Source: Pythium myriotylum | Taxonomy: Eukaryota; Oomycota; Peronosporomycetes; Pythiales; Pythiaceae | Length of the DNA: 64,000 nt | Reading direction: 5' to 3' | Assembly: GCA_023091665.1 (NCBI GenBank) | Contig: JALJCQ010000022.1 | Span: 124,001 to 188,000, forward strand | Shown here: positions 53,216-62,225 of the stretch, one piece after another | Layout of the letters: each line of letters starts with the position of its first letter | How positions within the stretch are numbered: the stretch's first letter is position 1 | Translations under genes and position numbers: made by a program | Notes under the pieces: generated by a model | The model's database searches: none | What the model was told of the DNA's origin: nothing | What the model saw: the letters and a program-made list of their open reading frames with translations, nothing else

Positions 53216-56200
53216 TTAATCGAACCAGCGGTCTTTCACGACGGTGTTCGTCGATCCGCTGTCACCTACAGACCCCTTTCGCAACTCAGCCTTCTCACCG
53301 AAGATCTCCTTCTTGTAGCTTCGCACGAGCGCCTCAAACGACTGCTCTTTCTGATGTTCGCCCTGAAGTTTGCGCTGCTTTCGAGAAAGAGGCTTGGCTC
53401 CATTTCTTGAGCTTCCTGACGGCAAGCTCACTCCCAGATCATCCTCTTCACGGGGGCGCTTTTTCTGCTGACGTGAAGGTGCCACGACTGCCGTCTTCTT
53501 CGGCAGTTGCTGCTGCTTCGCTGGCACTTTCTTTTTGGTGATCTCCTCATCGGGTTTCGCCACCTCACCAGCCTCGCGCGCCTTTTTCTTCTCGCGCTGA
53601 CGTTGGCCGCGGCTCTTTTTCGCTTTCGCGCTATCCTCTCCCTCTCCCTGGGCCTCCTTGAGCGCTCGTTCTTCCTCTCGCTTCTTTAAAGCATCACTGT
53701 GCTTCTTCTCACGCAACTTGAGCTTGCCGTGATTCTCAAGCGCAAACTCTACAATCAATCTTGACTTCTCGCTCTCGTTCAGCGCCTTTCCGCCTTGCTT
53801 CACCTTGGGACCAGCCGCAGACGACGTGTACTGAGGGTTGTTATTCAACACACGCAGAGCCGCGAGCGCATGGACATGCTGTTCAAACTCGACAAAGCCG
53901 TAACCACGCGAGCGTGGCTCCTTACCCGGTTTGACGTTTTCCATATCTCGGACGATCTTTGCCATCTTAACCTTGACGGGGAGCTTGTCCAACGGCGTGC
54001 TCTTCGGGGGCAAAAAGTCCACTTTGATCTCCTTAGCCGACACCTTGCCTTGCTTCATACCAGTGATAGCTGCGTCGTGGAAGAGCTTCTTCAGCTGCTT
54101 ATCATCAACATGAACGCCAATGTTTCGCACGGATAGACGCGTCGGTGATACGAAATAGAGAGGATTCTTGAGCTTTTCTTTCTTCTCTCGAAGAGCGCGC
54201 TGACGTTTGTCGATATCCATCTTTGGTAGAGCCAGCTCCTCGTCTGCGATTTTGTTGACGTTGATTGTCCCTTCATACGCTAGATACATGTTGCGCTTGT
54301 CTTTTTTCTTGCGGTCCGCGCTGTTGGCCTCCGCAAGTCGTGTCGCGTCATCCTTGGCGACTGCTCGGGAGACGATCAGCATTCGGCCATCCAGCATGAG
54401 CGCATCACCGTCGGCAAGAGCCGATAAGGTAAACAGGTTCTCCTGCTTCTTCTTGTGCTTTTGGTGTTTGCGCTTGTCTTGCTGTTGCTGGTCCGTGCCG
54501 ACTTGGCCGCGAGCAAGTACGGTCTCAGCAGCGTCAAGCTTCTTAAAACGCACGAACCCTACACCCTTTGACAGTCCGGAGCCCTTGTCGATCACGATGC
54601 GGGCGTACTCTACCGCGCCAAAGGTGGTGAAAAAGTCTTTCATAGCCTCCTCAGTCGTTTGGAAGGACAGATTACGGATGAAAACCGTGCGCATACGCTG
54701 TTCCTCCGAGTCTTCACTGTGCGTCTTCCCTGGGGTTTCGTCGTCGTCGTCGTCATCGTCGTCATCCTCTGCCTCATCTTCATCCTGTTCATCAGATTCG
54801 TCTTCAGTTTCGTCCAAGCTATCACCAACTTCTTCGTCGTCATCCATTTCGACAGTGGCGTGGTCAACGTCGCCATCGTCACCTTCATCGCCTTCAGCGT
54901 CTTCGTCACCAGCGTTCCCATCGGTCGCCACGGCCGCATCGGCTTGCTTCTGTTGCTGCAAATACTTGGTCTTCGACAGCGCATAATCCACGATCATCTC
55001 GCGACCCTTAAGCTTCACACCGTTCAGCTTCTCGATCGCAGTTCGCGCATCCTTGCCATCGCGGAATTGCACAAACGCGAAGCCACGACTCTTGCCCACG
55101 GCACCCTCGGGGGCGTTCTCCGGGTCTTCCACGGCAAGGCAAACCACTCTCGCTTCGGCAATTGCACCGCACTCCCCAAAAAGCTTCTCGAGATCTGCAT
55201 CAGTCGCCTGGAAAGACAAGTTGCGGATAATCAGACGAAGGCCCTCAGCTTCCTTGCCACCCTGCATTGCATCCGCCATGGTGAGCGCCTTCAACGTCGC
55301 TCCCTTAAAGATGTGACTATCAAGCTTCTGTACAGCCAATTGAACGTCTTTGAGCTTCGTGAATTCGACGACAGCGAACTTCTTGTTGGTCTTGGGCTCC
55401 TCTTTGATTTCGACTTTGTTCACTGGGGCAATCTTCTTGACCTTCTTGAACAGCACCTTTTGCGTGACTTCTTGACCCAAGCCATACACCAGGACGGACC
55501 TTTGCTCGGGTGTGGCTGCAGCCTCCTTTCGCTGTTCAACTTGACGCAGCAGCTCACGATGCTGTCGACGCCGCGCATTGCGCTCACTCTGGACGTGGTT
55601 TTCAACCACGGCCTTCTTGTGATACTTAATCGTGTCTGTCTCTTCCTCGCCTCCATCTTCCTCCTGTAGAGCCTCGGACATTTCGACGTCGTTGGTTGTA
55701 TCAGGCTTGACGGTTGACTCATCTTCCGCAACGACTTCTTCGCTGGAAGGCTTCTTCTCCTTCTTTGCTTTCTTCTCCTTTTTCTCCTTCTTGTCCTTCT
55801 TCTCCTTCTTGACAGCCGCTTCCTCCACCTCTTCCACCTCCGCGTCCACCTCTTCTACGCTTTTGCCTTCCTTCGCTTTCTTTTCTTTCTTTTCCTTCTT
55901 TTCCTTCTTGTCTTTCTTGGGCTTCTCCTCTCTGCTCACCTCGCCAGTCTCGGCCTCTTCCTCTGCGTGCGCCTCGACTGCAACCGCCTGCTCGTCATGC
56001 TGCTGAGGCGTCGGTGCAGGCTTTGAGTCTTTCTTCTGTCGCTGCCCTTTTTCCTTGGCGAGCTCTGCCATTCAATGAGTCACCATCAGCCACTTCGAGA
56101 TCGCTCACCAGAGAGAGGCTGCGCTTACCAAGCTGCATGCGACGCCCACCAAACTCCGAGTTGTGGAGTCGATCGATCGCGTACTGCGCGTCGGATGCCA

Positions 56201-56434
56201 GTGCACTAGAGCCACAGCAATTGTCAGTGTCCACGCCCAGAGACCTCCGAGTCAAGCGCGCGCGTCGTACAAGCGCACGAAGGCGAAGCCTCGCGTCGTG
56301 GCCTCGGCCTTGGACTTGCCCTTGTCCTTGATCACATCGACCTTCTTGATAGGCCCGATGTCGCCGAAGGCCTTCTCGAGCGCCTCCTGCGTCACGTCGA
56401 ACGGCAGGTTGCGCACGAAGACCGTCGCGCTCAT
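53216..56434 (-). CDS. Nucleolar RNA-binding protein, RBM28/Nop4-like, five RRMs
   Basis: Exons 56,434-56,271, 56,205-56,129 and 56,064-53,216, with introns of 65 and 64 bp, give 1,029 residues. RRM1 (residues about 4-80) is completed only by splicing all three exons: RNP2 TVFVRNLPF and RNP1 RGFAFVRF. A Lys/Glu-rich tract (about 125-190) follows, then RRM2 (about 269-340, degenerate), RRM3 (about 356-442, LIIRNLSF/RGFAFVQF), a long acidic tract (about 460-535), RRM4 (about 539-650, TVFIRNLSF/GVGFVRF) and RRM5 (about 723-820, LSVRNIGV/RGYGFVEF), ending in a basic tail. Nop4/RBM28 proteins act in 60S subunit assembly in the nucleolus, and the domain order fits well. The number of RRMs is one above the yeast and human proteins. 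Confidence 0.87.
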
Positions 56435-56924
56435 GGTGTTCGTCGAAGCGTCACTATCGAGAGCTGCTCACCAACGATCCCCAATTGGAGCTGCTATCAC
56501 CCAAAAACCCGCCATTCACTGGTGGTCAATCAAGTATGCATTTGTTGAGGTCAGGCCCATTACACAACCACTTCGATTTTATCGTTTCATACTTCACAAA
56601 ATAGTATATATCCAATATCAAAGGTACCGAGCGGCTCTTCATGATCGTCGGGCTGAGATGCCTGCCGCGAATGATGTGGTTCGTGCATGGAATGCTTCGT
56701 GTGACCGTCGCGTTGAGACGGCTGCTCTGTGGCTGTCGCTTCCGTCAAGGAACTTCTATTGACGCACAAATGCTAGAGTGACGAGAGCGCGCATCCACCA
56801 ACTCTGTCAGTGGTGGGGTTTATCCACTCGGCCTCACTGTTCAAAAGCCCCGAGGCGACTGCAACTCATGCAAGAGACTTGAGGGTCTAAATATTCATAA
56901 CTTTTACTCTACAGGACCACGCAT
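56435..56924. other. Intergenic spacer between RBM28-like and PINX1-like genes
   Basis: 490 bp, AT-richer than the genes. It holds the promoter of the RBM28-like gene and the 3' end of the PINX1-like gene. No open frame with support is seen. Confidence 0.5.
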
Positions 56925-57572
56925 CTAATCGCTCGCCGAGTAGGAAGACGATGCGACGCCCAGGATCGCCGACATGTCGTTGGCATCATAAGCCTTGGCG
57001 TTCTTGTTTCGTAGCCGCTTGTGGTACACGATGCGCCGCGAGAGCGTGAGCGGCTTGTCCGAGGCCACTTTCTTCTCCTTTTTGCTCTTCTTCTCCTTCT
57101 TGGCCTTCTTCTCTTTCTTGGCCTTTTTCTCCTTCTTGCTCTTCTTGCTCTTCTTGGTCTCGGCGGCGTCCGAGTCGCTCTCCGCCGACTCCTCGCTCTT
57201 GCCTGTGCCGCAATCGCCAATGTTAGAACATGCTAGTCCAACGCCACGCCCGTTCGTCGTGCTCGTACCGCCGTACGACTTGTTGAGCTTCTTGAGCACG
57301 TCCGCGAAGCCGGCCGCCGTGTTGGACCACCCCTGCACCTCGGCCTGCTTCAGACTGCAGCCGACGCCCAGCGCCTCGGAGCGGCGCTCGAGCTTGACGT
57401 GGGTGGCCTGGCCCTGGAGGTCCTTGCCCACGCCCTTGCCGGCGGACCAGCCCATCTTGACCAGCATCTTGTACCCGAACTTGGACGTGTCGGCGGCCCA
57501 GGCCATGTTCTGCATGCCGCCGAGCGCCACCATGATCTGGCCCTCGCCCTCGCCGCCCGCGTCGCCCGCCAT
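56925..57572 (-). CDS. PINX1/Pxr1-like G-patch protein
   Basis: ATG 57,572 with a 66-bp intron at 57,203-57,268 (GTACGA...CACAG, with a CTAAC branch site); the intron is in frame and lacks stops, so reading through would add 22 residues. The spliced product is 193 residues. Near the N-terminus AWAADTSKFGYKMLVKMGWSAGKGVG is the G-patch of this family (residues about 25-72), with the typical start MQNMAWA. The C-terminal part has a KKxKK/KKEK tract and ends RRIVYHKRLRNKNAKAYDANDMSAILGV, matching the end of Pxr1/PINX1 proteins. These bind Prp43-type helicases in rRNA and snoRNA processing and, in animals, inhibit telomerase. An upstream ATG at 57,629 is possible. Confidence 0.82.
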   Translation of the reverse strand: MAGDAGGEGEGQIMVALGGMQNMAWAADTSKFGYKMLVKMGWSAGKGVGKDLQGQATHVKLERRSEALGVGCSLKQAEVQGWSNTAAGFADVLKKLNKSYGGTSTTNGRGVGLACSNIGDCGTGKSEESAESDSDAAETKKSKKSKKEKKAKKEKKAKKEKKSKKEKKVASDKPLTLSRRIVYHKRLRNKNAKAYDANDMSAILGVASSSYSASD

Positions 57573-57811
57573 GCTGCCTCCTGCGCGCTTGTCCTCGCAA
57601 TGAGCGCCTCCTTCCATCCAGCCAACCACGTCGACCAGGCTACTGATGAGGAGACTACGATAGGATCGGTTGTACCAGGAAAGAGGTTCTTAACTTATAG
57701 CAGTAGATCTGGGGTCGATGCGACCTCACATACTGCCATTAGAGCGATCTTGAAGCGACGGATGAGCTGCTCAATGGCCTCGGTCTCTAACATGCAAATT
57801 GTGCTGATATT

Positions 57812-59077
57812 TCAGAATGTCTGGTACTCCTTCACGAACTCGCTGAGCTGCTTGGCGACGAGGGCGCGGAAGGGCGATGCCGCCGACGACAGCGCGCCGT
57901 GGAGCGCCTTGCCCACGTCGCTCGCGTAGCGCGACGGGACGCTCACGTCCACGTCGTAGTCGCCGTCCGCGTCCGAGCTCAGGTCCAGGAACTTGAGCTC
58001 GCCCACGACGGGCACGTCGTCTGCCTCGCCCACGACGGCGAGCGAGAACGTAAAGTCGAAGATGTAGCGCTTTTTGCCGCGAACGACCGCGATCGACGCG
58101 TCGCCGGCGATGTCCTTGACCTCGATCACGCGCACGAGCCCCGTGCCGTTCGCGTGCAACGGCGCGCTCAGGTTGGCCAGAACGCTCTCGAGCTTGCTCT
58201 TGGCCCACGACGTCATGTCCTTCTCCTCAAAGGTGTTGCCCACATTCCACGCCGATCCGCCGTCGACGCTCTTGATCTAAACGCACGACACCACGACGTT
58301 AGCAACACCGTAGCTGCGACGACAAGGAACCAGGCTTTGCGCTCGTACCTGCACTTTGTTGGGGTCGTCCACTTTCTTCGGCGCGATGTCGCCGATCAAT
58401 CGCTTGGCTTCTTCCGTGAGCTCGTTGTTGAAGAACGTGGTCGTGCGCCCGTCCGCCGTCTTCTTGTAGCCTCGCACGTGGCCGACGATCTCTTCGTCGT
58501 CCACGATGATCTTGTTGGCGCTCGTCGCGCGCGGAGCCGCGGTCGAGTCGTCGTCCTTGGCCACTTCGATGCGCGTGACTTTCTTCTCCACGGGCTTGGC
58601 CGCCGGCGCCTGCTCGACGTGGTTCGCCGCGAGGTCGGTCAGCTGCTTCTCGAGCGTCGCGAGCGACTTGTTCTCGGGCTCGAGCGCCTTGGCCGTCTGC
58701 AGCGCCGCGAGCGCGTCCTTGTACTTTTTGAGCGCCTTGAGCGCCTGGGCCTTGCGGAAGTAGCCCTTGGCGTACTCGCTCTCGAGCGCGATGCAGGCCT
58801 CGGCGTCTTCGAGCGCCTGGCTCGCCTTGCCCATGGACGCGCGCGACGCCGAGCGGTTGGCGTAGAAGATGTGCTGGTTGCGCAGCGGGTTGCTCGCGTT
58901 CACGTCGATGGCCTTGGAGTAGAGCACCTCGGCCTCCTCGAAGGCCTTCTGCTGGAAGGCCGCGTTGCCGCGGCGCTTGAGCTCCTCGACGAGGCGCGTG
59001 ACCTCGTCGTCGCTCGCGGGCGCCGCGTGGAGCACGTCCGAGTGGCGCGAGAAGGGCAGCTCGTCGCCGCCGAACAT
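57812..59077 (-). CDS. Hsp90 co-chaperone with fused TPR and AHA1 N-terminal domains
   Basis: Exons 59,077-58,349 and 58,276-57,812 around a 72-bp intron give 397 residues. Residues about 25-150 form three TPR units (RRGNAAFQQKAFEEAEVLYSKAI, YANRSASRASMGKASQALEDAEACI, KGYFRKAQALKALKKYKDALAAL) of the kind that hold the Hsp90 MEEVD tail. After a linker with DDEEIVGHVRGYKKTADGRTTTFF, the C-terminal part (SAWNVGNTFEEKDMTSWAKSKLESVLANL and on to the end) is the AHA1 N-terminal domain, which activates the Hsp90 ATPase. Canonical Aha1 has no TPR and carries this domain at its N-terminus. The fusion is continuous, with one short intron at the domain border. It acts presumably in the cytosol. Confidence 0.85.
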
Positions 59078-59203
59078 GGTCGATCCAGCAAGTGAGCTCG
59101 TGGGGGCATGCGTGGCGGCGGGGTCGAGATCCGACCTGGTTTTGAGAATCCAGCCGTTCCAGAAAGTTCTTTGCCAACTACCAAAACAAGGTGCATCGTT
59201 TAC

Positions 59204-59960
59204 TCAATTATCAGAAGGCGTCGTATCCGAGACGAGGAAGATGGTCATGGGGTCCTGCGGCGCGTAGAAGGCGACGCGGCCGTCGTGGGCCTTGCGCGGC
59301 TCTTTGCCCGGCAGCAGCAGCACCGACGGCGTCGGCAGCGCCGCGAACTGCGCGAAGAGCGGCCGCGAGCGCTCCAGCACGGGCTCGAGGTGGCGCCGGA
59401 ACTCGTCGAAGCCGTAGCTCTGCGAACAAGAGTCAGTACTCACACGACGAGAGCAGAGGGGCATCCGTACCAGGAACGTCAGCACGAACGTGCCCACGCC
59501 GACGAGTCCGCCGCCCGGGACGCGGTTCACGTGGCCTCGCCACGTCTTGGTTCCTGGATCGAGAGATGAGTGAAGACAGAGAGAGAGAGAGAGAGAGCGA
59601 GAGGCCGCGCGCATCTGACCTGTCCAGCCGACCTGGAAGCTCCAGTCGCGGATGCAGTAGAACGGCAGCGAGAAGGAGCGGTAGGCCGTGCGCACGTTCG
59701 GGTCGGAGACGACGACCGCGCGGTACTGCGAGACGAAGCAGCGGCCTTGGTGGCCGTAGAAGCAGCCGCCTTCGCCCGGGTAGCCGCTACGAGCGCCACG
59801 TGAGACGGACGCCGTCGAGGCCAGCGCGCGCAGACACGCCAGACACGCACCTGCCGCTCTCGACCGAGAGCTTGACGTGGTCGATGACGAAGAAGAAGCT
59901 CTCGTAGGGCGAGACGAGGTAGGGCACGGCGCCCTCGTGGAGCGCGACGTTGAGACTCAT
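59204..59960 (-). CDS. WBP2-like GRAM-domain protein
   Basis: Four exons (59,960-59,851; 59,786-59,620; 59,553-59,471; 59,419-59,204), with introns of 64, 66 and 51 bp and phases that all agree, give 191 residues. The pattern matches the GRAM domain of WBP2: ESFFFVIDHVKLSVE, RCFVSQYRAVVVSD, SFSLPFYCIRDWSF, then a GT-TWRGHVN strand and FVLTFLSYGFDEF. GRAM domains bind membrane lipids or partners. Animal WBP2 has C-terminal PPxY motifs for WW proteins; none is present here. Intron 2 contains a GA microsatellite. It ends 126 bp upstream of the TPR-AHA1 gene on the same strand. Confidence 0.8.
59578..59602. repeat. (GA)n microsatellite in an intron of the WBP2-like gene
   Basis: A nearly pure GA run of about 20-25 bp within intron 2 (59,554-59,619). 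Confidence 0.85.
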
Positions 59961-60093
59961 GCTGCACAGTACTTCTTCTCGACTCAGATGGGCCACCTGA
60001 AACTCACTTCTGAGGAGGGAGCGTCTGAGGAGCTCCAATGGCGGGAAGTTTGCGTTTGGCGGGCTCGCCCAGATCCCAAAAAGCGCGCCGACC
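59961..60093. promoter_or_regulatory. Short divergent promoter between the WBP2-like and kelch genes
   Basis: The start codons face away from each other with 133 bp between them, so the two genes must share their core promoter region. Confidence 0.5.
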
Positions 60094-62098
60094 ATGCCGC
60101 TGCTCTCGTTCGAAGGCGTGGAGGTCCACGTGCCCTCGGCGCTCCACGGCATCCGCTTCGCCTTCGCCAACGGCTCGCTCTCCATCGAGTGCACCAACTT
60201 CAGCGGCGCGATCGTCATGGCCAGGCGTACGTCGCGCGCGCCATTTGCAACTCTCGCCGTGGCTCACGCTCTCTCATCTCCAACAGCAACCGCCGCGGAC
60301 AAAGCCGCCGACGCCGGGCTCGCCATGGCGCTGAGCGATTTCCCGACGCCGGTCCACTCGACCGACTCGCCCAGCGGCAACGACCAGCAGCTCATCGTCC
60401 AGGCCACGCAGACGTCGTCTCTGTCCTCGCTCTCGTCCGGCTCCAAGAAGCGGTCGATCCCCGACGAGCAAGACGACCCCGACGCCACGATGGAGTCGTC
60501 CGAGTCGGAGCGCGAGAGCGACCTGCTGCGCAAGCGCGTCCGCCCCAACTTCCTCAACGACGTCGAGCAGACCATGTTGCTGGCACAGCTGGAGGCCTCC
60601 CAGCAGTCGCAGCAGGCGTCGAGCCCAGAGCTGGTCGAGCCGACCCAGGCTGAGCCAGCTAAGGCGACCTCTGCTTCCCCCGTCGTCAAACCACGAGAGA
60701 AGGAGACCCCATCTCCGAGCGACCTGAAGACGCCGGCCAAGGCAAAGAAAGCGACGACTGTGAGCCACATGAAGAGCTTCTTCTCCCCAGAGCCCAAAGA
60801 ACTCGCAACCAAGAAGAGCAGTGATTCGGCCACTAAGCGGTCAGCTTCACGACCCTCGAGCGCGAAGACGAAGAGTGAGACAACCCAGATTTCGATCCGT
60901 GACATGATGTTCCAGGCAGCACCGACAAAGGCTCCAGTTGTCCAAGCGCCTCCTCGTACGTGGCGCCATAACACTGTTTGCTGCTTGTTGCAAAGTTTGC
61001 TTACCGTTGTGGTTTTATGTTGCAGCGACTGCTTCGTGGTCCATCTTGGAGACATCAGGGGCCGTCCCTGCCGAACGATGGGGCCATACGGTCACCAAGA
61101 TCTCTGACGACCGCCTTGTGGTCTACGGTGGCGCCGACGACGACGAGGCCACTCTTGGTGATCTCCATGTCTTCGATCTCGCTAAGAACACTTGGTCCAA
61201 ACCGATCAACTGCGAGAGCATTCCTCGCACGTGGCACGACGCCGTGTACTTGGAATCGAAGCATTTGCTGCTTGTCTTCGGCGGAGAGCGCGCTGTGGGC
61301 GATGATCAGCTTGATGTTCTGTCCGACATCATGGTGCTGGACACCGAGTGCTTCTTATGGTACCCTCCTGCCGTCAGCGGCGTCACGCCGGCTGCTCGCA
61401 GCGGTCACACATGTACCGTTGTGGGCAACGACGTAGTTGTGTTCGGTGGCAGTCGTGGTCGCAACCGCCAGAGCTCTGTCCACGTACTCGACAGTGATTC
61501 GTGGCATTGGAAGACGGTCAAGGTCGAGGGAAAACCGCCGTCTGCACGCACATACCACAGCGCTGTGGCCGTGGGTAACAACAGTGTCGTCTACTTCGGC
61601 GGTAATGACTCGAAGAAGAGCTTTGACTCAGTCCACGTGCTCAAGAAGAGCGAGGGCAAGGACGATGTGTGGTCATGGTTCCATCCATGCGTCATGGGCA
61701 AGGCCCCGAGGGCACGTACGGGCCACTCGGCCACGCTTGTGGACGATTCAAAGATCCTCATCTTTGGGGGATGGGATCCGCAGAGCGGCGATGGGAGTGC
61801 AACCACGAACGTGTTCGACGACGCGTTCATGCTCAACACTGTAACGTGGGAGTGGGAGACAGTGGAGTTGAAGCCCCAGGCAGCCGACGAGACGTCGCCA
61901 AGTCTCCCTGGGCGCGTGGGGCACAGCGCCGTATTGGGTAAGGACAAGACCGTGCTGCTTTTCGGTGGTCAAGACGCGAAGGAGCAACGTCAAAACGTCG
62001 TCCACGCTCTCTCGTTCTCAAAGCCTCCTGCAGCCTCCCAAAACAGCAGCACTCCCGAGTCTTCAGTTGGGATTCCTGCTACACAAGCCAGTGCGTGA
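60094..62098 (+). CDS. Kelch-repeat protein with a Ser/Lys-rich N-terminal region
   Basis: Exons 60,094-60,226, 60,287-60,955 and 61,026-62,098, with introns of 60 and 70 bp, give 624 residues. The first intron is in frame without stops, so both forms are open. The N-terminal 45 residues (EGVEVHVPSALHGIRFAFANGS) form a small beta-rich segment that I do not recognise. Residues about 60-265 are disordered, rich in Ser, Lys and Pro. From about residue 275 there are five to six kelch units (WGHTVTKISDDRLVVYGGADD, ARSGHTCTVVGNDVVVFGGSRG, ARTYHSAVAVGNNSVVYFGG, ARTGHSATLVDDSKILIFGGWD, GRVGHSAVLGKDKTVLLFGGQD), forming a beta-propeller for protein binding. The cellular role is unknown; the basic middle suggests a nuclear location. 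Confidence 0.82.
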
Positions 62099-62225
62099 GA
62101 GAACCAACCCAGCCTCACGGCTTGTACCTTACTGCTTTGCATATTCACTGTCAGTTCATTTGTCGGCCGCTTAAATAGATCCGCTCCCATACTACTTCTT
62201 TCCCGTGCTGAGTTGATCCTTCCAG

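Noticed and set aside
54207..55669. Long plus-strand frames opposite the RBM28-like gene (259 and 336 codons)
   Set aside because: They lie antisense to acidic and Lys-rich tracts with simple codon repeats and have no domain.
57899..59095. A 398-codon plus-strand frame opposite the TPR-AHA1 gene
   Set aside because: Arg/Val/Leu-rich artefact of high GC codons. The reverse-strand exons have recognised domains and proper splice sites.
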